Below are positions 30,601 to 37,088 of a DNA stretch of 64,000 bases, in pieces. Position 1 is the stretch's first letter. The number at the start of each line of letters is the position of its first letter. Source of the stretch: Symbiodinium natans. Taxonomy: Eukaryota; Sar; Dinophyceae; Suessiales; Symbiodiniaceae. The position numbers and the translations under genes were made by a program. The notes under the pieces were generated by a model, which ran no database searches, was not told the origin of the DNA, and saw only the letters and a program-made list of their open reading frames with translations. Location: contig CAJNDS010002746.1 of NCBI GenBank assembly GCA_905221605.1, forward strand, positions 993,389-1,057,388, read 5' to 3'.

Positions 30601-32141
30601 ATGAGACATTCGGTGATGAGACATTCGGTGGTGAAGCTTCCTTGGGTATATAGTTTCAGAATTTTTCTGATGATCTGTTGTGGCAGGTACGCTTGTAGCA
30701 CTGTCGTAGTTTTTCCCCGCTCGTGCTGGAAGGCAGTGTCCCTACAAGACTAAGTCAGGCTTCAGGATGCGTTTTGCAATCCTGTTGAGGTGGTCGTCGT
30801 ATTTCTGTCCGAACTCTTCGTTAGCGATTGATGTCACCTCGAAAATGAAAGGCACTTTGGTTTTGAGTGTCCATGTTGAGACCCTCATGTATGATCCTTT
30901 TCCCTCCGGGGTGAGACCTACAGCCTTCAGGAAGTCACTTGCAGTCAGTACTCCTTCTGCTGTGGAGCCCTTGCCTTTTCCCTTGTTGCCGATGACCTTG
31001 CGTGACATGATGTTCCCGTACGCGGTGAGGAATTCCTCTTCGAAGGCTCGTGCAGAGTAGAGGTTCTTGTTGACATAGATTTTCGCAAAGCCCTCCAAGT
31101 GATCATAAGCCAACCACGCAATGTATTCTCCTGTCTCAGTGTTCTGGATTGTGAGATGCTTCCATGAATGCTTCCATTGTAGGTTTGGGGTCATCTTCGT
31201 GATCACTGTCATGATGGCTTTGAGAGGTTCTGTCTGCATACGGTCAAACGCTGCGATGCATGGTTCGAATTTGATCATGCCGTTCACGGAGTCCTTGTTG
31301 CTTCCACTTTGGAGCTGGCTCAGCTTCGTGTTGGTCCATTCTTTGATTCCTTTTCTGTCATACTTTTGGCTGATTGACTCCAGCATTTGTTGTTTCAAGG
31401 CATAGTTTCCCGTATCAACCATGGTGAAGGGTGAGAGTTGTTTGCCCCTGCGATGCTCGAACTTGAATCTCGCGATGTCCCTTTCGTTGATGCCCGCTTC
31501 GATGGCTATGGCGTTGATCATTGTCTCCCGGTGTTCCATCAACAAACTTTTCCCCTGATCATTTGTCTCCATGTATTGCCACCAATTTTTTACCATCAGT
31601 TTACCTGCCACAGCTGCTCGCTGCCGGTCTGCCTCACTATATAGGAGATACGCTAGCTGAGACTGTGCAGACTTCATTTGATCTTTGAGGTCTCTGATGT
31701 CATCTAGGATGTCGTTGACCTGGTTGTCGCGGCTGACAGCATCCTCCATATCCTCTCGTAGGTCTTTGCCATCCTCAACTTTTGTTTCTCTCTCTTGACT
31801 TCGTCCTTTCTTGGGCTGTACGGGTGTTGAGTTCTGAGAGCGACTTTCCGGACTTCTTTTTGACCCCCAATGGCGGGGGCCGCTCGGTTCCATTGCTCTT
31901 GTGTAGGGATCTAATCTTTTCCAGCGCAATGCCTGAACCCGCACGGCTCTATATACACCCTATAAACCCTATAAACCCTATGAACCCTAAACCCTAAACC
32001 CTAAACCCTAAACCCTAAACCCTAAACCCTAAACCCAGAGCAAACCGTTAGGAAGGGCTCCAGCAGCGTCGTGGCCACGCCGCGTCGTGCGGCCGCGCGC
32101 GCGATGGCCGCGCCGAGAACGCCGCCGCCCAGCACGCAGAT
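18537..32141 (-). CDS. FAD-dependent oxidoreductase gene, DAO type (split gene, partial)
   Basis: Minus-strand exons at 32,046-32,141, 24,766-24,848, 21,925-21,978, 20,232-20,279 and 18,537-18,625 follow, in order, the landmarks of the DAO flavoprotein superfamily (relatives include glycine oxidase and L-2-hydroxyglutarate dehydrogenase). These are the GxGxxG FAD-binding strand, an S-x-x-N-x-G-I loop, a DVLQGQE segment, a GALFVP segment and an AVRHGAAIFEETEA segment. Such enzymes oxidise C-N or C-O bonds using FAD. The gene would span more than 13 kb with exons under 100 nt. Its 5' start and 3' end are not identified. The LINE at 25,772-31,951 lies in the intron between the first two recognised exons, on the same strand. 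The order is seen; linkage of all exons into one mRNA is inferred. Confidence 0.6.
18909..18992 (-). CDS. Oxidoreductase-region exon with TTTAG acceptor
   Basis: Eighty-four nt (28 codons, phase 0) reading YNECLRLLNASLRSAVPT then RQALYTLHPG. The acceptor is TTTAG|TAC, the last telomere-like unit of the preceding array, and the donor is GGA|GCACTG (GC). Its place in the oxidoreductase is not clear; it could be an insertion or part of another transcript. Confidence 0.55.
19090..19134 (-). CDS. Small exon, unassigned
   Basis: Forty-five nt (15 codons, phase 0) between GGCAG and CCG|GTGCAA, reading LWFTTHETPRHGARP. CCCTAAA repeats adjoin on the left. Confidence 0.45.
19135..20231. other. Mostly unique intronic DNA
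   Basis: Degenerate CCCTAAA (19,320-19,470) and TTTAGGG (19,560-19,610) stretches, a G-rich 19,660-19,780 segment, and repeat-free DNA at 19,790-20,130 with overlapping open frames on both strands but no splice signals. A weak island (PEEVTVDPGL, minus) lies near 19,505-19,540. Confidence 0.5.
20232..20279 (-). CDS. Oxidoreductase exon (GALFVP)
   Basis: Forty-eight nt (16 codons, phase 0) after CTAAG, reading LAAAKGALFVPVPEAEE, ending GAA|GAATTA (GA donor). GALFVP matches the strand that precedes the V-D-P region in DAO-type flavoproteins. C-left/G-right repeats. Confidence 0.5.
20695..20756 (-). CDS. Exon-like island with GTAGGT donor
   Basis: Frame reading LPSAPNAGPRAPTSATVLWL ending at CTG|GTAGGT, a good GT donor. 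The acceptor is not clear. A gene assignment would rest only on position. Confidence 0.4.
20830..20894 (-). repeat. CCCTAAA array
   Basis: About nine perfect units. An island at about 20,940-20,995 (minus, PLEHQARLSEARSP) lies between this array and the TTTAGGG array at 21,018-21,072 but is weak. Confidence 0.85.
21121..21161 (-). CDS. Small exon-like island, strand uncertain
   Basis: Minus strand: a pyrimidine-rich tract then CTGCCAG, followed by AKSEMVSPEDCGR. The plus strand is also open (SSGETISDFAWQAEAGR) after CCACAG. The pyrimidine tract favours minus. Confidence 0.4.
21218..21402 (+). repeat. Step-wise diverging 9-bp and 8-bp minisatellite
   Basis: CCCTTAAAG units (21,222-21,262) turn into CCCTTCAAG units (to 21,310), then AAACCCTG/C units (to 21,400). 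A related (CCCTTGAAG)n block sits at 23,050-23,120. Confidence 0.8.
21925..21978 (-). CDS. Oxidoreductase exon (DVLQGQE)
   Basis: Fifty-four nt (18 codons, phase 0) between TGCCTAG and GAG|GCTTAG (a GC donor formed at the repeat edge), reading VAWSPEEFRALDVLQGQE. It resembles the 'v-x-l-L-x-g-x-E' segment before the L-E-P motif in DAO-type enzymes. Confidence 0.55.
22242..22412 (+). repeat. TTTAGGG array
   Basis: About 24 units, nearly perfect, ending in CTTAGGG variants. The left neighbour (21,980-22,240) is G-rich degenerate repeat. Confidence 0.95.
22725..22776 (+). CDS. Plus-strand exon-like island with GCAAGT donor
   Basis: Acceptor CCTCAG, then AYSAPVDRWGMPKLWYV, then G|GCAAGT, the same consensus GC donor seen at 3,443. 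It runs opposite to the oxidoreductase gene in whose intron it lies, so it could be a nested gene or a coincidence. The minus strand is less convincing. Confidence 0.45.
22880..23570. repeat. Low-complexity tract
   Basis: Holds a G run (22,899-22,913), the CCCTTGAAG block (23,050-23,120), degenerate AAACCCT units, poly-C followed by poly-A stretches (23,338-23,365, 23,416-23,430, 23,487-23,520) and a short CA run. No exon seen. Confidence 0.75.
23583..23646 (-). CDS. Exon-like island, possible oxidoreductase exon
   Basis: Acceptor CCTTCAG; frame EDTEEWRCLTEGRPLPLGSF; donor GCCTC|GTTTCC. CCCTAAA lies left and TTTAGGG right. Position and strand fit the oxidoreductase gene, but I see no family motif. 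Confidence 0.5.
23650..24765. other. TTTAGGG tracts and unique DNA
   Basis: TTTAGGG array at 23,656-23,738 and TTTAAGGTTTAGGG units at 24,040-24,135. Unique DNA at 23,740-24,030 includes a plus-strand open stretch (RAFWMPSILG) without good boundaries. Nothing callable. Confidence 0.5.
24766..24848 (-). CDS. Oxidoreductase exon (SAGNTGI)
   Basis: Minus-strand frame PPRKEKSFVGSGVSAGNTG then IACTPLGHPK, after an ATGGAG acceptor in phase 0, the phase in which the Rossmann exon at 32,046 ends. S-x-x-N-x-G-I followed by a short loop is the flavin-contact segment after the second beta strand in DAO-type enzymes. The 3' boundary is uncertain. Confidence 0.6.
24849..25760. other. Intronic DNA 3' of the LINE
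   Basis: Degenerate TTTAGGG tract (24,880-25,130), an M3 dispersed repeat copy at 25,331-25,430, and unique DNA. The last bases (25,741-25,771) are CCCTAAACCCTATAAACCC-type repeat, the LINE target. Confidence 0.6.
25761..25771. repeat. LINE target-site duplication, 3' copy
   Basis: TATACACCCTA, identical to 31,952-31,962, directly next to the A6 tail of the LINE. Confidence 0.85.
25778..26220 (-). other. LINE 3' untranslated region
   Basis: Follows the ORF2 stop. It carries CATTCGGTGATGA-type units at 26,068-26,100 and 26,163-26,200, the same motif that is repeated between ORF1 and ORF2. Open frames on both strands here are short and I do not call them. Confidence 0.7.
26221..27501 (-). pseudogene. 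LINE ORF2, reverse transcriptase core and C-terminus
   Basis: Open frame of 426 codons with reverse-transcriptase motifs in order: QYGFRPNKST (about residue 11), DWEKAFDKV (47), GIRQGCPLSP (103) and the catalytic YADD (149). A thumb and a C-terminal region with LGHILR and RRPGKPRASW follow. It copies the LINE RNA at the nicked target. A frameshift near 27,500-27,515 separates it from the upstream part of the domain. Confidence 0.92.
27502..27787 (-). pseudogene. LINE ORF2, reverse transcriptase N-terminal part
   Basis: Continues the protein in another frame: ELDNVIDAQKNNKTPGPDG, then FKKANLVAIYKKGD and NYRPIALLQVFYKLL, the first reverse-transcriptase blocks (PGPDG, N-Y-R-P-I). It starts immediately after the target duplication of the inserted DNA element and ends where one base appears to be lost. 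Confidence 0.88.
27788..27795. repeat. 8-bp target duplication, left copy
   Basis: AGTTATAG, repeated at 28,545-28,552 on the other side of the element. Removing the element and one copy restores a continuous LINE reading frame. Confidence 0.85.
27836..28096. repeat. Inverted GACGACGG satellite arm 1
   Basis: Units such as GGGACGACG on the plus strand switch at about 28,027 to CGTCGTCGC-type units, so the stretch can fold on itself. Frames through it are open only because the unit length is a multiple of three. Confidence 0.85.
28097..28196. repeat. Central palindromes of the DNA element
   Basis: ATAAGGCCTAGTTT, AAGCCC loop, AAACTAGGCCTTAT occurs twice, the second copy with an 18-bp stem (28,157-28,198). 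A single arm copy lies between them. Confidence 0.85.
28197..28476. repeat. Inverted GACGACGG satellite arm 2
   Basis: About 150 bp of GACGACGGCG-type units followed by about 130 bp of the complementary CGTCGTCGC-type units. Confidence 0.85.
28553..29118 (-). pseudogene. LINE ORF2, linker between endonuclease and reverse transcriptase
   Basis: Open frame with MQKHDYNLFIKQNIEEQQQ, then PFEQKKPYLSEDTWNLIEDK and RALLRELEEISQDGYKWD, the helical linker typical of LINE ORF2. It ends at NDNFFSIT, where the DNA element is inserted. It is one frame off the endonuclease part because of an extra base in the A run (plus T run 29,124-29,128). Confidence 0.85.
29119..30624 (-). pseudogene. LINE ORF2, endonuclease domain
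   Basis: Starts at an ATG whose first residues MSHHRMSHHRMCRHRM are encoded by a 15-bp repeat. An apurinic-type endonuclease follows a basic N-terminal region: LNIRG (185), LQETH (213), LGDFNA (356), QMDFIL (446), SDHALL (473). This enzyme nicks the target DNA. The frame stops after RLPAK because of a one-base shift at 29,124-29,128. Confidence 0.92.
30576..30636 (-). repeat. 15-bp tandem repeat before ORF2
   Basis: About four units of ACATTCGGTGATGAG. On the minus strand each encodes M-S-H-H-R, so the repeat forms the ORF2 start. Related units recur in the 3' region of the LINE. Confidence 0.8.
30742..31893 (-). CDS. LINE ORF1 protein
   Basis: Open frame of 383 codons from ATG at 31,893, 58 nt from the LINE 5' end. 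After a basic Ser-rich N-terminus it has a likely coiled coil (VNDILDDIRDLKDQMKSAQ) and then a mixed domain with WWQYMETNDQG, FKFEHRRGKQLSPF and TPEGKGSYMRVSTWTLK. No CCHC zinc knuckle is seen. By position it should be the RNA-binding ORF1 protein. Open frames extend upstream only through non-ATG codons. Confidence 0.85.
   Translation of the reverse strand: MEPSGPRHWGSKRSPESRSQNSTPVQPKKGRSQERETKVEDGKDLREDMEDAVSRDNQVNDILDDIRDLKDQMKSAQSQLAYLLYSEADRQRAAVAGKLMVKNWWQYMETNDQGKSLLMEHRETMINAIAIEAGINERDIARFKFEHRRGKQLSPFTMVDTGNYALKQQMLESISQKYDRKGIKEWTNTKLSQLQSGSNKDSVNGMIKFEPCIAAFDRMQTEPLKAIMTVITKMTPNLQWKHSWKHLTIQNTETGEYIAWLAYDHLEGFAKIYVNKNLYSARAFEEEFLTAYGNIMSRKVIGNKGKGKGSTAEGVLTASDFLKAVGLTPEGKGSYMRVSTWTLKTKVPFIFEVTSIANEEFGQKYDDHLNRIAKRILKPDLVL
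31952..31962. repeat. LINE target-site duplication, 5' copy
   Basis: TATACACCCTA, matching 25,761-25,771; followed by CCCTATAAA and then a CCCTAAA array to 32,034. Confidence 0.85.
32046..32141 (-). CDS. FAD-binding Rossmann exon of DAO-type oxidoreductase
   Basis: Ninety-six nt (32 codons, phase 0) between GGCACAG and ACG|GTTTGC. It reads ICVLGGGVLGAAIARAAARR then GVATTLLEPF: beta strand, GxGxxG dinucleotide-binding loop (GGGVLG), helix, second strand ending in Glu that binds the FAD ribose. This is the N-terminal signature of DAO-type flavoproteins. The next exon of the same family is at 24,766, beyond the LINE. Confidence 0.75.
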
Positions 32142-33068
32142 CTGTGCCAGGAGGGGTTTGTTAACGATTCACCCCTAAGCCATCTAACCCTAAACAACAG
32201 GCTCTAAACCCTAAACCCTAAACCCTAAACTCTAAACCCTAAACCCTAAACCCTGACCCTAGACCCTAGACCCTAGACCCTAGACCCTAAACCCTAAACC
32301 CTAAACAAACACCCTAAAACGTATAAAACCTTTAAGAACAAAAACAGCAGGAGTTTTCCTGCCAGGGCTTAGGGTTGGGGGGGCCGTAGGGTTTTCAAAT
32401 TTATACCAGACTAGCATCTTCAGAATTCTACGCACGGATCATGCGCTGATTCGATGCAACACCCCCCCCCCCCTCCCGCCTGTCCTGCAAAAGACTGAGA
32501 AGGCATAATATTGACATGACTGAAGCCCCCTTGGAAAAGGGGACTGAATGCTCAAGTTTGCCTTTAAACCCTACAAACCTACACCCCTCCAACCTTGAAC
32601 CCTGGACCCTCTAGCAACCCTAAACCCTAAAACCCTAAAATCCTCCAACCCCCCAAAGCCCTAACGCCTAAAACCCTACAATCCCAGAAGCCCCCCTAAA
32701 CGCCCCTGACATGGGACTAAAGGAGGGACCCTGCCATATAAGGTATATGTAGGGGTTATATAGGGGGATGAGATTGAGGGGGGGGGGGGGCTACTTAGGG
32801 ATATAGGGGCTGTATAAGGTATATGTAGGGGTTATATAGGGGGATAAGATTAAGGGCCCCTTCTAGGGGCCCCTCCTTATGGCCCTCAAAACCCTGAAAG
32901 TTCCAAGGCACGACAGCCAGTATTCCCTTCTGGTCCCTTTGTACTTATCCTACACATAACATTTCCCAAAACCTCATTAAATATTACTACCCTAAACCCT
33001 AAACCCTAAACCCTAAACCCTAAACCCTAAGGCCCCTATACTATGCAAGTCCCCCAAAGCTGCCTCTG
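32142..33068. repeat. CCCTAAA tracts and a local duplication
   Basis: CCCTAAA/CCCTAGA units at 32,205-32,310 and 32,990-33,030. A direct duplication of about 55 bp (TATAAGGTATATGTAGGGGT...) lies at 32,738-32,793 and 32,813-32,866. C and G runs at 32,461 and 32,780. No exon seen. Confidence 0.7.
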
Positions 33069-33108
33069 CAACCAGCGCTGGGGCGGACATGGTGCCACGC
33101 GCGAAGGT
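33069..33108 (-). CDS. Weak exon-like island
   Basis: Minus-strand frame MSAPALVAEAALG between CCCTAAA (left) and TTTAGGG (right). Too short to support more. Confidence 0.3.
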
Positions 33109-34610
33109 TTAGGGTTTAGGGTTTAGGGTTTAGGGCTTAGGGGTTAGGGGTTTGGGGTTTGGTGTTTGGGGTTTGGGGTTTAGGGCTTAGGCTTTAGGGT
33201 TTAGGGTTTCGGGTTGAGGGTTTCGGGTTTAGGGTTTAGGGTTTTTTGGGCCTCGCGGGTTTCGGGCTCTTGGGGGTTTAGGGGTTTAGGGCTTAGAGGT
33301 GGGGGGTTCAGGGGTTTTAGGGTTTAGGATCTCGGGGTGCAGGGCGTCCTTTAGGGTTCGGGGGTTAGGGCTTGGGGTTTAGGGTTTAGGGTTTAGGGTT
33401 TAGGGTTTAGGGTTTAGGGTTTAGGGCGAAGGGCTTAGGGGTGCACAGTGCTGGGGTGTCGGGCGCTCAGAATTCAGGGGCCAGGGGTTTAAGGGGGGCA
33501 GGGTGTGTTTAGAATGTGAAGTTGGGTAGCGTCTTCTATTAAGTCTTTTTTCAAAACAATCATGATAAAACTAAAAATAAAAAAAAGGCTTCTATGCTGA
33601 AGTTGCATAGTATACGAGGATAAGCTTGGCTTTTTCTTGCTTTGGCTGCTCGCTGCTGTGCTACCGCGCTTCACGGCTTGCGCCTACGTAGGGTGTGAGG
33701 CGGCAAGAGAGCTAAAGGATTTAGGGCTTAGGGCTTTGGAGGTTGAGGGTCTAGAGTTTAGGACTAAGGCTAGGATGGCCCTTAACCCGCTCTGAAAAAT
33801 ATTCCTGAGTATGATCCTCTTAAACCCAATAATTCAGGCAAAATACACGATGTCCCAACAAACTACCTAGACCCCCAACCCCAGGAAAAAGCAAGTCTAA
33901 GATGCCTTACCGTGCCCTGCCCCCCCCGCCCCTCCCCCCCTCCCCTCCCCCGCCCTCCCCCTCCCCTCACCCCCTCCCCTCCCCCGCCCCCCCCCCCCCT
34001 CACCCCCCCCCCCCCCTCCCCCCGCCCCCCTCCCCCCCCTCTCCGCCCCCACACAAAACAAAAGGAACTGCCAGGGGCTTAGGGTTCAGGGTCCGAAGTT
34101 TTTGAAAGGAAGCCTCTGAGCTAGCCCGAAGGGAATGTGCTAGTCAAAGCCTCTAGGCGTTTCTCACATGCCTCCTTTGATGACGCATGGGGGTGTACGA
34201 AGATAAGGGACCCCTTCCCTTGTCATAAAGGACACCAATAAGGCACCCCCCAATGTCGGAAACCCCCCTCCACATGGAAGCTAGGTGGCTGACAACGACT
34301 ACGCCGTGCGTTTTTGAGTCAGTGCCTTAAGCTCATGGTGCACCTGACAGACAGAACCAAGACAACCTACCAGTACTGTAGGTTATGTAGATTGGTCCGG
34401 ATCAAAAAAGGGGCTTTTACGGTAGCAACCTAGACAAAAAAAGTTGGCTGTTAAAGGCCGAGAGCCTAAACCCTAAGGTTCTACGTGAAAGCCTAAAAAG
34501 CACTCGAGGAATAGGAAGTGTACCCTTTGTGATCTAAAGAGGCGCACAAGGGAACCCTAAACCCTAAACCCTAAACCGTAAACCCTAAACCCTAAACTCT
34601 CGGCGGCCCT
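33109..34610. repeat. Repeat-rich intronic stretch
   Basis: TTTAGGG tracts 33,109-33,430; unique DNA 33,490-33,770; M3 repeat copy 33,771-33,850; a 130-bp C-rich/poly-C tract 33,917-34,047; M1 element 34,188-34,268; unique DNA 34,270-34,550; short CCCTAAA array 34,554-34,598. No convincing exon. Confidence 0.65.
34188..34268. mobile_element. MITE-like element family M1, copy 2
   Basis: Starts TGGGGGTGTACGA and ends TCGGAAACCCCCC; shares AAGGGACCCCTT and AATAAGGCACCCC blocks with the other copies. Shorter than copy 1. Confidence 0.55.
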
Positions 34611-34892
34611 TGCCTCTCCAGATCCCTGAGCCAAACGCTCAGGGTACCAAGGGTTCAAGGTGTGGCGTTACATTAGGGCTTAGGGTTCAAGGGTTTAGAT
34701 TAGGGGTATTTCGGGATTTGAGGTTTAGAGTTTGGAGTTCAGGGGTTGAGGATTTTGAAGAGGTTGGGCGAAAGCTACCCTAAACCCTCAAGAGCAACAC
34801 CAGCTGCCCAAAACCGAAAAGGCCCCAAACCATAAACCCTAAACCCTAAACCTTAAACCCTAAACCCTATATAAAACCCAAAGACGGCCGGT

Positions 34893-34970
34893 GCCACAGT
34901 TTCTCATCCGCCGTGGCACCTGGCACTTTGTTGGGGTCCAGGATGCAAGGTCAGGTGTTGTCGGAGTCTG
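34893..34970 (-). CDS. Exon-like island, frame uncertain
   Basis: Two minus-strand frames are plausible: TPTTPDLASWTPTKCQ (after GGCACAG, donor GCCAG|GTGCCA) and ILDPNKVPGATADEKLW, which lacks an acceptor. G-strand repeats follow on the right from 34,981. Confidence 0.4.
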
Positions 34971-34980
34971 TGCCGAAACC

Positions 34981-35081
34981 GGTTTAGGGTTCAGGGTTGA
35001 GGGTTCAGGGTTTAGGGTTTAGGGTTTAGGGTTTAGGGTTTAGGGTTTAGGGTTTAGGGTTGAGGGTTGAGGGTTGAAGGT

Positions 35082-35113
<32 letters not shown>

Positions 35114-35127
35114 TTGAGGGTTGAGGG
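34981..35127 (+). repeat. TTTAGGG and TTGAGGG tract
   Basis: TTTAGGG units turn into a homogeneous run of GGGTTGA units (35,058-35,125), another example of local homogenisation of a variant. Confidence 0.85.
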
Positions 35128-35152
35128 GACTGATTGAGTCAACTTCCTAACG

Positions 35153-35200
35153 GCACCCAGCACCCGCCCACGCCCGGCATGAAAAGCAACAAGAACATGA
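35153..35200 (-). CDS. Hydrophobic exon-like island
   Basis: Minus-strand GQLMFLLLFMPGVGGCWVP, a possible membrane segment or signal peptide. Boundaries unclear. Confidence 0.35.
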
Positions 35201-35408
35201 GCTGTCCTGCCCCTAAACAAGGGAGTAAGGGCCTAGACTCTGTCTCCTAGGGTCTTTGCCAGGCGAGCTATTGCTGGTCCCTTCTTCTCTCGCTGCGAGC
35301 TCAAAAACGCTTTGGCTTGCGGGCTGTTAGCTTTTTCGGGTTTGGTGGCTTAGTACGGTTGAGGGTATGGGGGGCGCAGGGTTGCAGGGATCCACTCTTC
35401 ACAGACAA

Positions 35409-35577
35409 AAGGAGAGAGAAAGAGGGAGAGAGAGAGAGAGAGAGAAAGAGAAAGAGAAAGAGAAAGAGAAAGAGAAAGAGAAAGAGAAAGAGAAAGAGAA
35501 AGAGAAAGAGAGAGAGAGAGAGACAACGACAAACAAAAAAAACCGAAAGAGAGATAGAGAGAGAAAGAGGGAGAGGG
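35409..35577 (+). repeat. (GAGAAA)n microsatellite
   Basis: Purine repeat AGAGAAAGAGAAAG with pure GA at both ends. Open frames on both strands are artefacts of the repeat. Confidence 0.95.
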
Positions 35578-35579
35578 AC

Positions 35580-36670
35580 CGCCAAGCCTGATGAGTGAGG
35601 ATGATGAGAAGGCTATGCAACCCGAAACCCTGAGTGCGAAAATCTCTCAACCGCAACCTAATTAGCCCAACAGCAGCTTCGGAGATGAGCCTGACTGCCC
35701 AGTGACACCTGGATCTGATGATTCAGAGCCCTGCAACATTCCAGTACAAGACCTCCAACCGAAATGGCCTCGAGCTACATGTCTCTAGGGCCTGAAATAC
35801 CCTGGACCCTTAAGGTTGGGGGCCCGCTTTAAAGATCCTTCAGGTAGCATCAGGGCCATGTTAGGAGTATGTTCAGGGGAACCTTTAGGGGTCCAACCTC
35901 AAGGGGTAGGAGTCTGATTTGCTTGAATGTCCGGCAAGACCCCGAAACCTCGAACCCCCAACCCCCAGACCCCCAAATCCCCAGACCTCAAACCCCGACA
36001 CCCCGAAACCCCCTTTGCCCTGGCATACACCCGAAACTTCCACTTGAGAGTTCCTCGCTAGAGTATCCCTAAACCCTAAACCCTAAACCCTAAACCCTAA
36101 ACCCGATGCGTGCCGAAGGAGGCCTTCCGCTCCTTTGTCCTCCTCGCCTGTCACGGTTGCGAGTCCAATACCCCAAACCATGAAAGACATGAGTATGGGC
36201 GGAATGACCTACGTCAGGGATTAGGGCTGAGGGTTCAGGGTTTAGGGTTCATGGTTGAGGGATTGAATTTTGGGTTTAGTGTCTAGGGTTTAGGGATACT
36301 CTAGGGAGTACAATGACCATCACTGGACCTGACACTCTACCAAAACCCTTACAGGCCTCAAACCCTAAACCCTAAACCCTAAACCCTAAACTCCTAAACT
36401 CCTAATCCCTAAACCCTAAACCCTAAACCCTAAACTCCTAATCCCTAAACCCTAAACCCTAAAGCCCGAATCGGGCCGGTCACTTCGGCCGGAGGTAGGC
36501 CCCCTCCTTCCCCCCCCTAGCCCCCGAAAGAGGGCAAACCAAAGGGGTATCCCGCTGGATTCTCAGAAGAGAATCGACCCAGGAAGGCAACAACTCAGTT
36601 TAGAGAGCCCCCTGAACCCTAAACCCTAAACCCTAAACCCTAAGCCCTAAACCCTAAACCCTAAACCCTG
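35580..36670. other. Mostly unique DNA with short CCCTAAA arrays
   Basis: A dispersed repeat segment (AAAGATCCTTCAGGTAGCAT...GGGCCATGTTAGGAGTATGT) at 35,830-35,890 recurs at 40,583 and 62,345. CCCTAAA arrays at 36,066-36,102, 36,359-36,465 and 36,613-36,668. An island at 36,103-36,165 is open on both strands (plus KEAFRSFVLLACHGCES). Confidence 0.55.
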
Positions 36671-36674
36671 ACAG

Positions 36675-36723
36675 CACACGATCCGGCCTACGATCGCCGG
36701 GAGCGCCTCGCAGTGATTCCGTG
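36675..36723. CDS. Exon-like island, strand uncertain
   Basis: Plus strand: CTGACAG acceptor, AHDPAYDRRERLAVIPW, donor GTG|GTGAGG. Minus strand: NHCEALPAIVGRIVCCQ. Both are protein-like; the plus splice signals are better, but most neighbours are minus. Confidence 0.45.
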
Positions 36724-36887
36724 GTGAGGGTTTATTGCTTGAGCAGAAGAGATGTGACTCTGGGGATTCCTGACCCTATAAACCCTCAACTGCGAGCTTG
36801 GTTTAGGGTTTAGGGTTTAGGGTTTAGGGTTTAGGGTTTAAGGCTAGAGACCCTAGATCTGAAACCCTGAACCCCAAGAGTTTGCCA

Positions 36888-36946
36888 GGCTCCGGTCCGT
36901 GGGCGTCGGCGAGCGGCGGCAGCATAGCACGGCGAGCAGCCTCAGA
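36888..36946 (-). CDS. Exon-like island, unknown protein
   Basis: Minus-strand frame after TTCTGAG, reading AARRAMLPPLADAHGPEPG then KLL. The plus strand is also partly open. C-left/G-right repeats. Confidence 0.4.
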
Positions 36947-36956
36947 ATTCGGTGCT

Positions 36957-37088
36957 TAGGGTTTAGGGTTTAGGGTTTACGGGTTTAGGGTTTAGGGTTT
37001 AGGGTTTAGGGTTTAGGGTTTAGGGTTTAGGGTTTAGGGTTTAGGGTTTAGGGTTTAGGGTTTAGGGTTTAGGGTTTAGGGTTTAGGG
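36957..37088 (+). repeat. TTTAGGG array
   Basis: About 19 units with a single interruption (TTTACGGG) near 36,978. Confidence 0.95.

Larger units (their letters stand above)
25772..31951 (-). mobile_element. Full-length LINE (non-LTR) retrotransposon
   Basis: About 6.2 kb on the minus strand: 5' leader of 58 nt, ORF1, a 15-bp-repeat spacer, and ORF2 with apurinic-type endonuclease and reverse transcriptase. It has a 450-nt 3' region and an A6 tail (plus-strand T run 25,772-25,777). An 11-bp target duplication TATACACCCTA flanks it at 25,761-25,771 and 31,952-31,962. The target is a CCCTATAAA/CCCTAAA telomere-like tract. A 749-bp DNA element has inserted into ORF2, and two frameshifts break the frame, so this copy is probably inactive. 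Non-LTR type is certain; the clade is not assigned. Confidence 0.93.

Noticed and set aside
35301-35656. Lys/Glu- or Ser/Leu-rich frames in the purine repeat
   Set aside because: Translation of a GAGAAA microsatellite on both strands.
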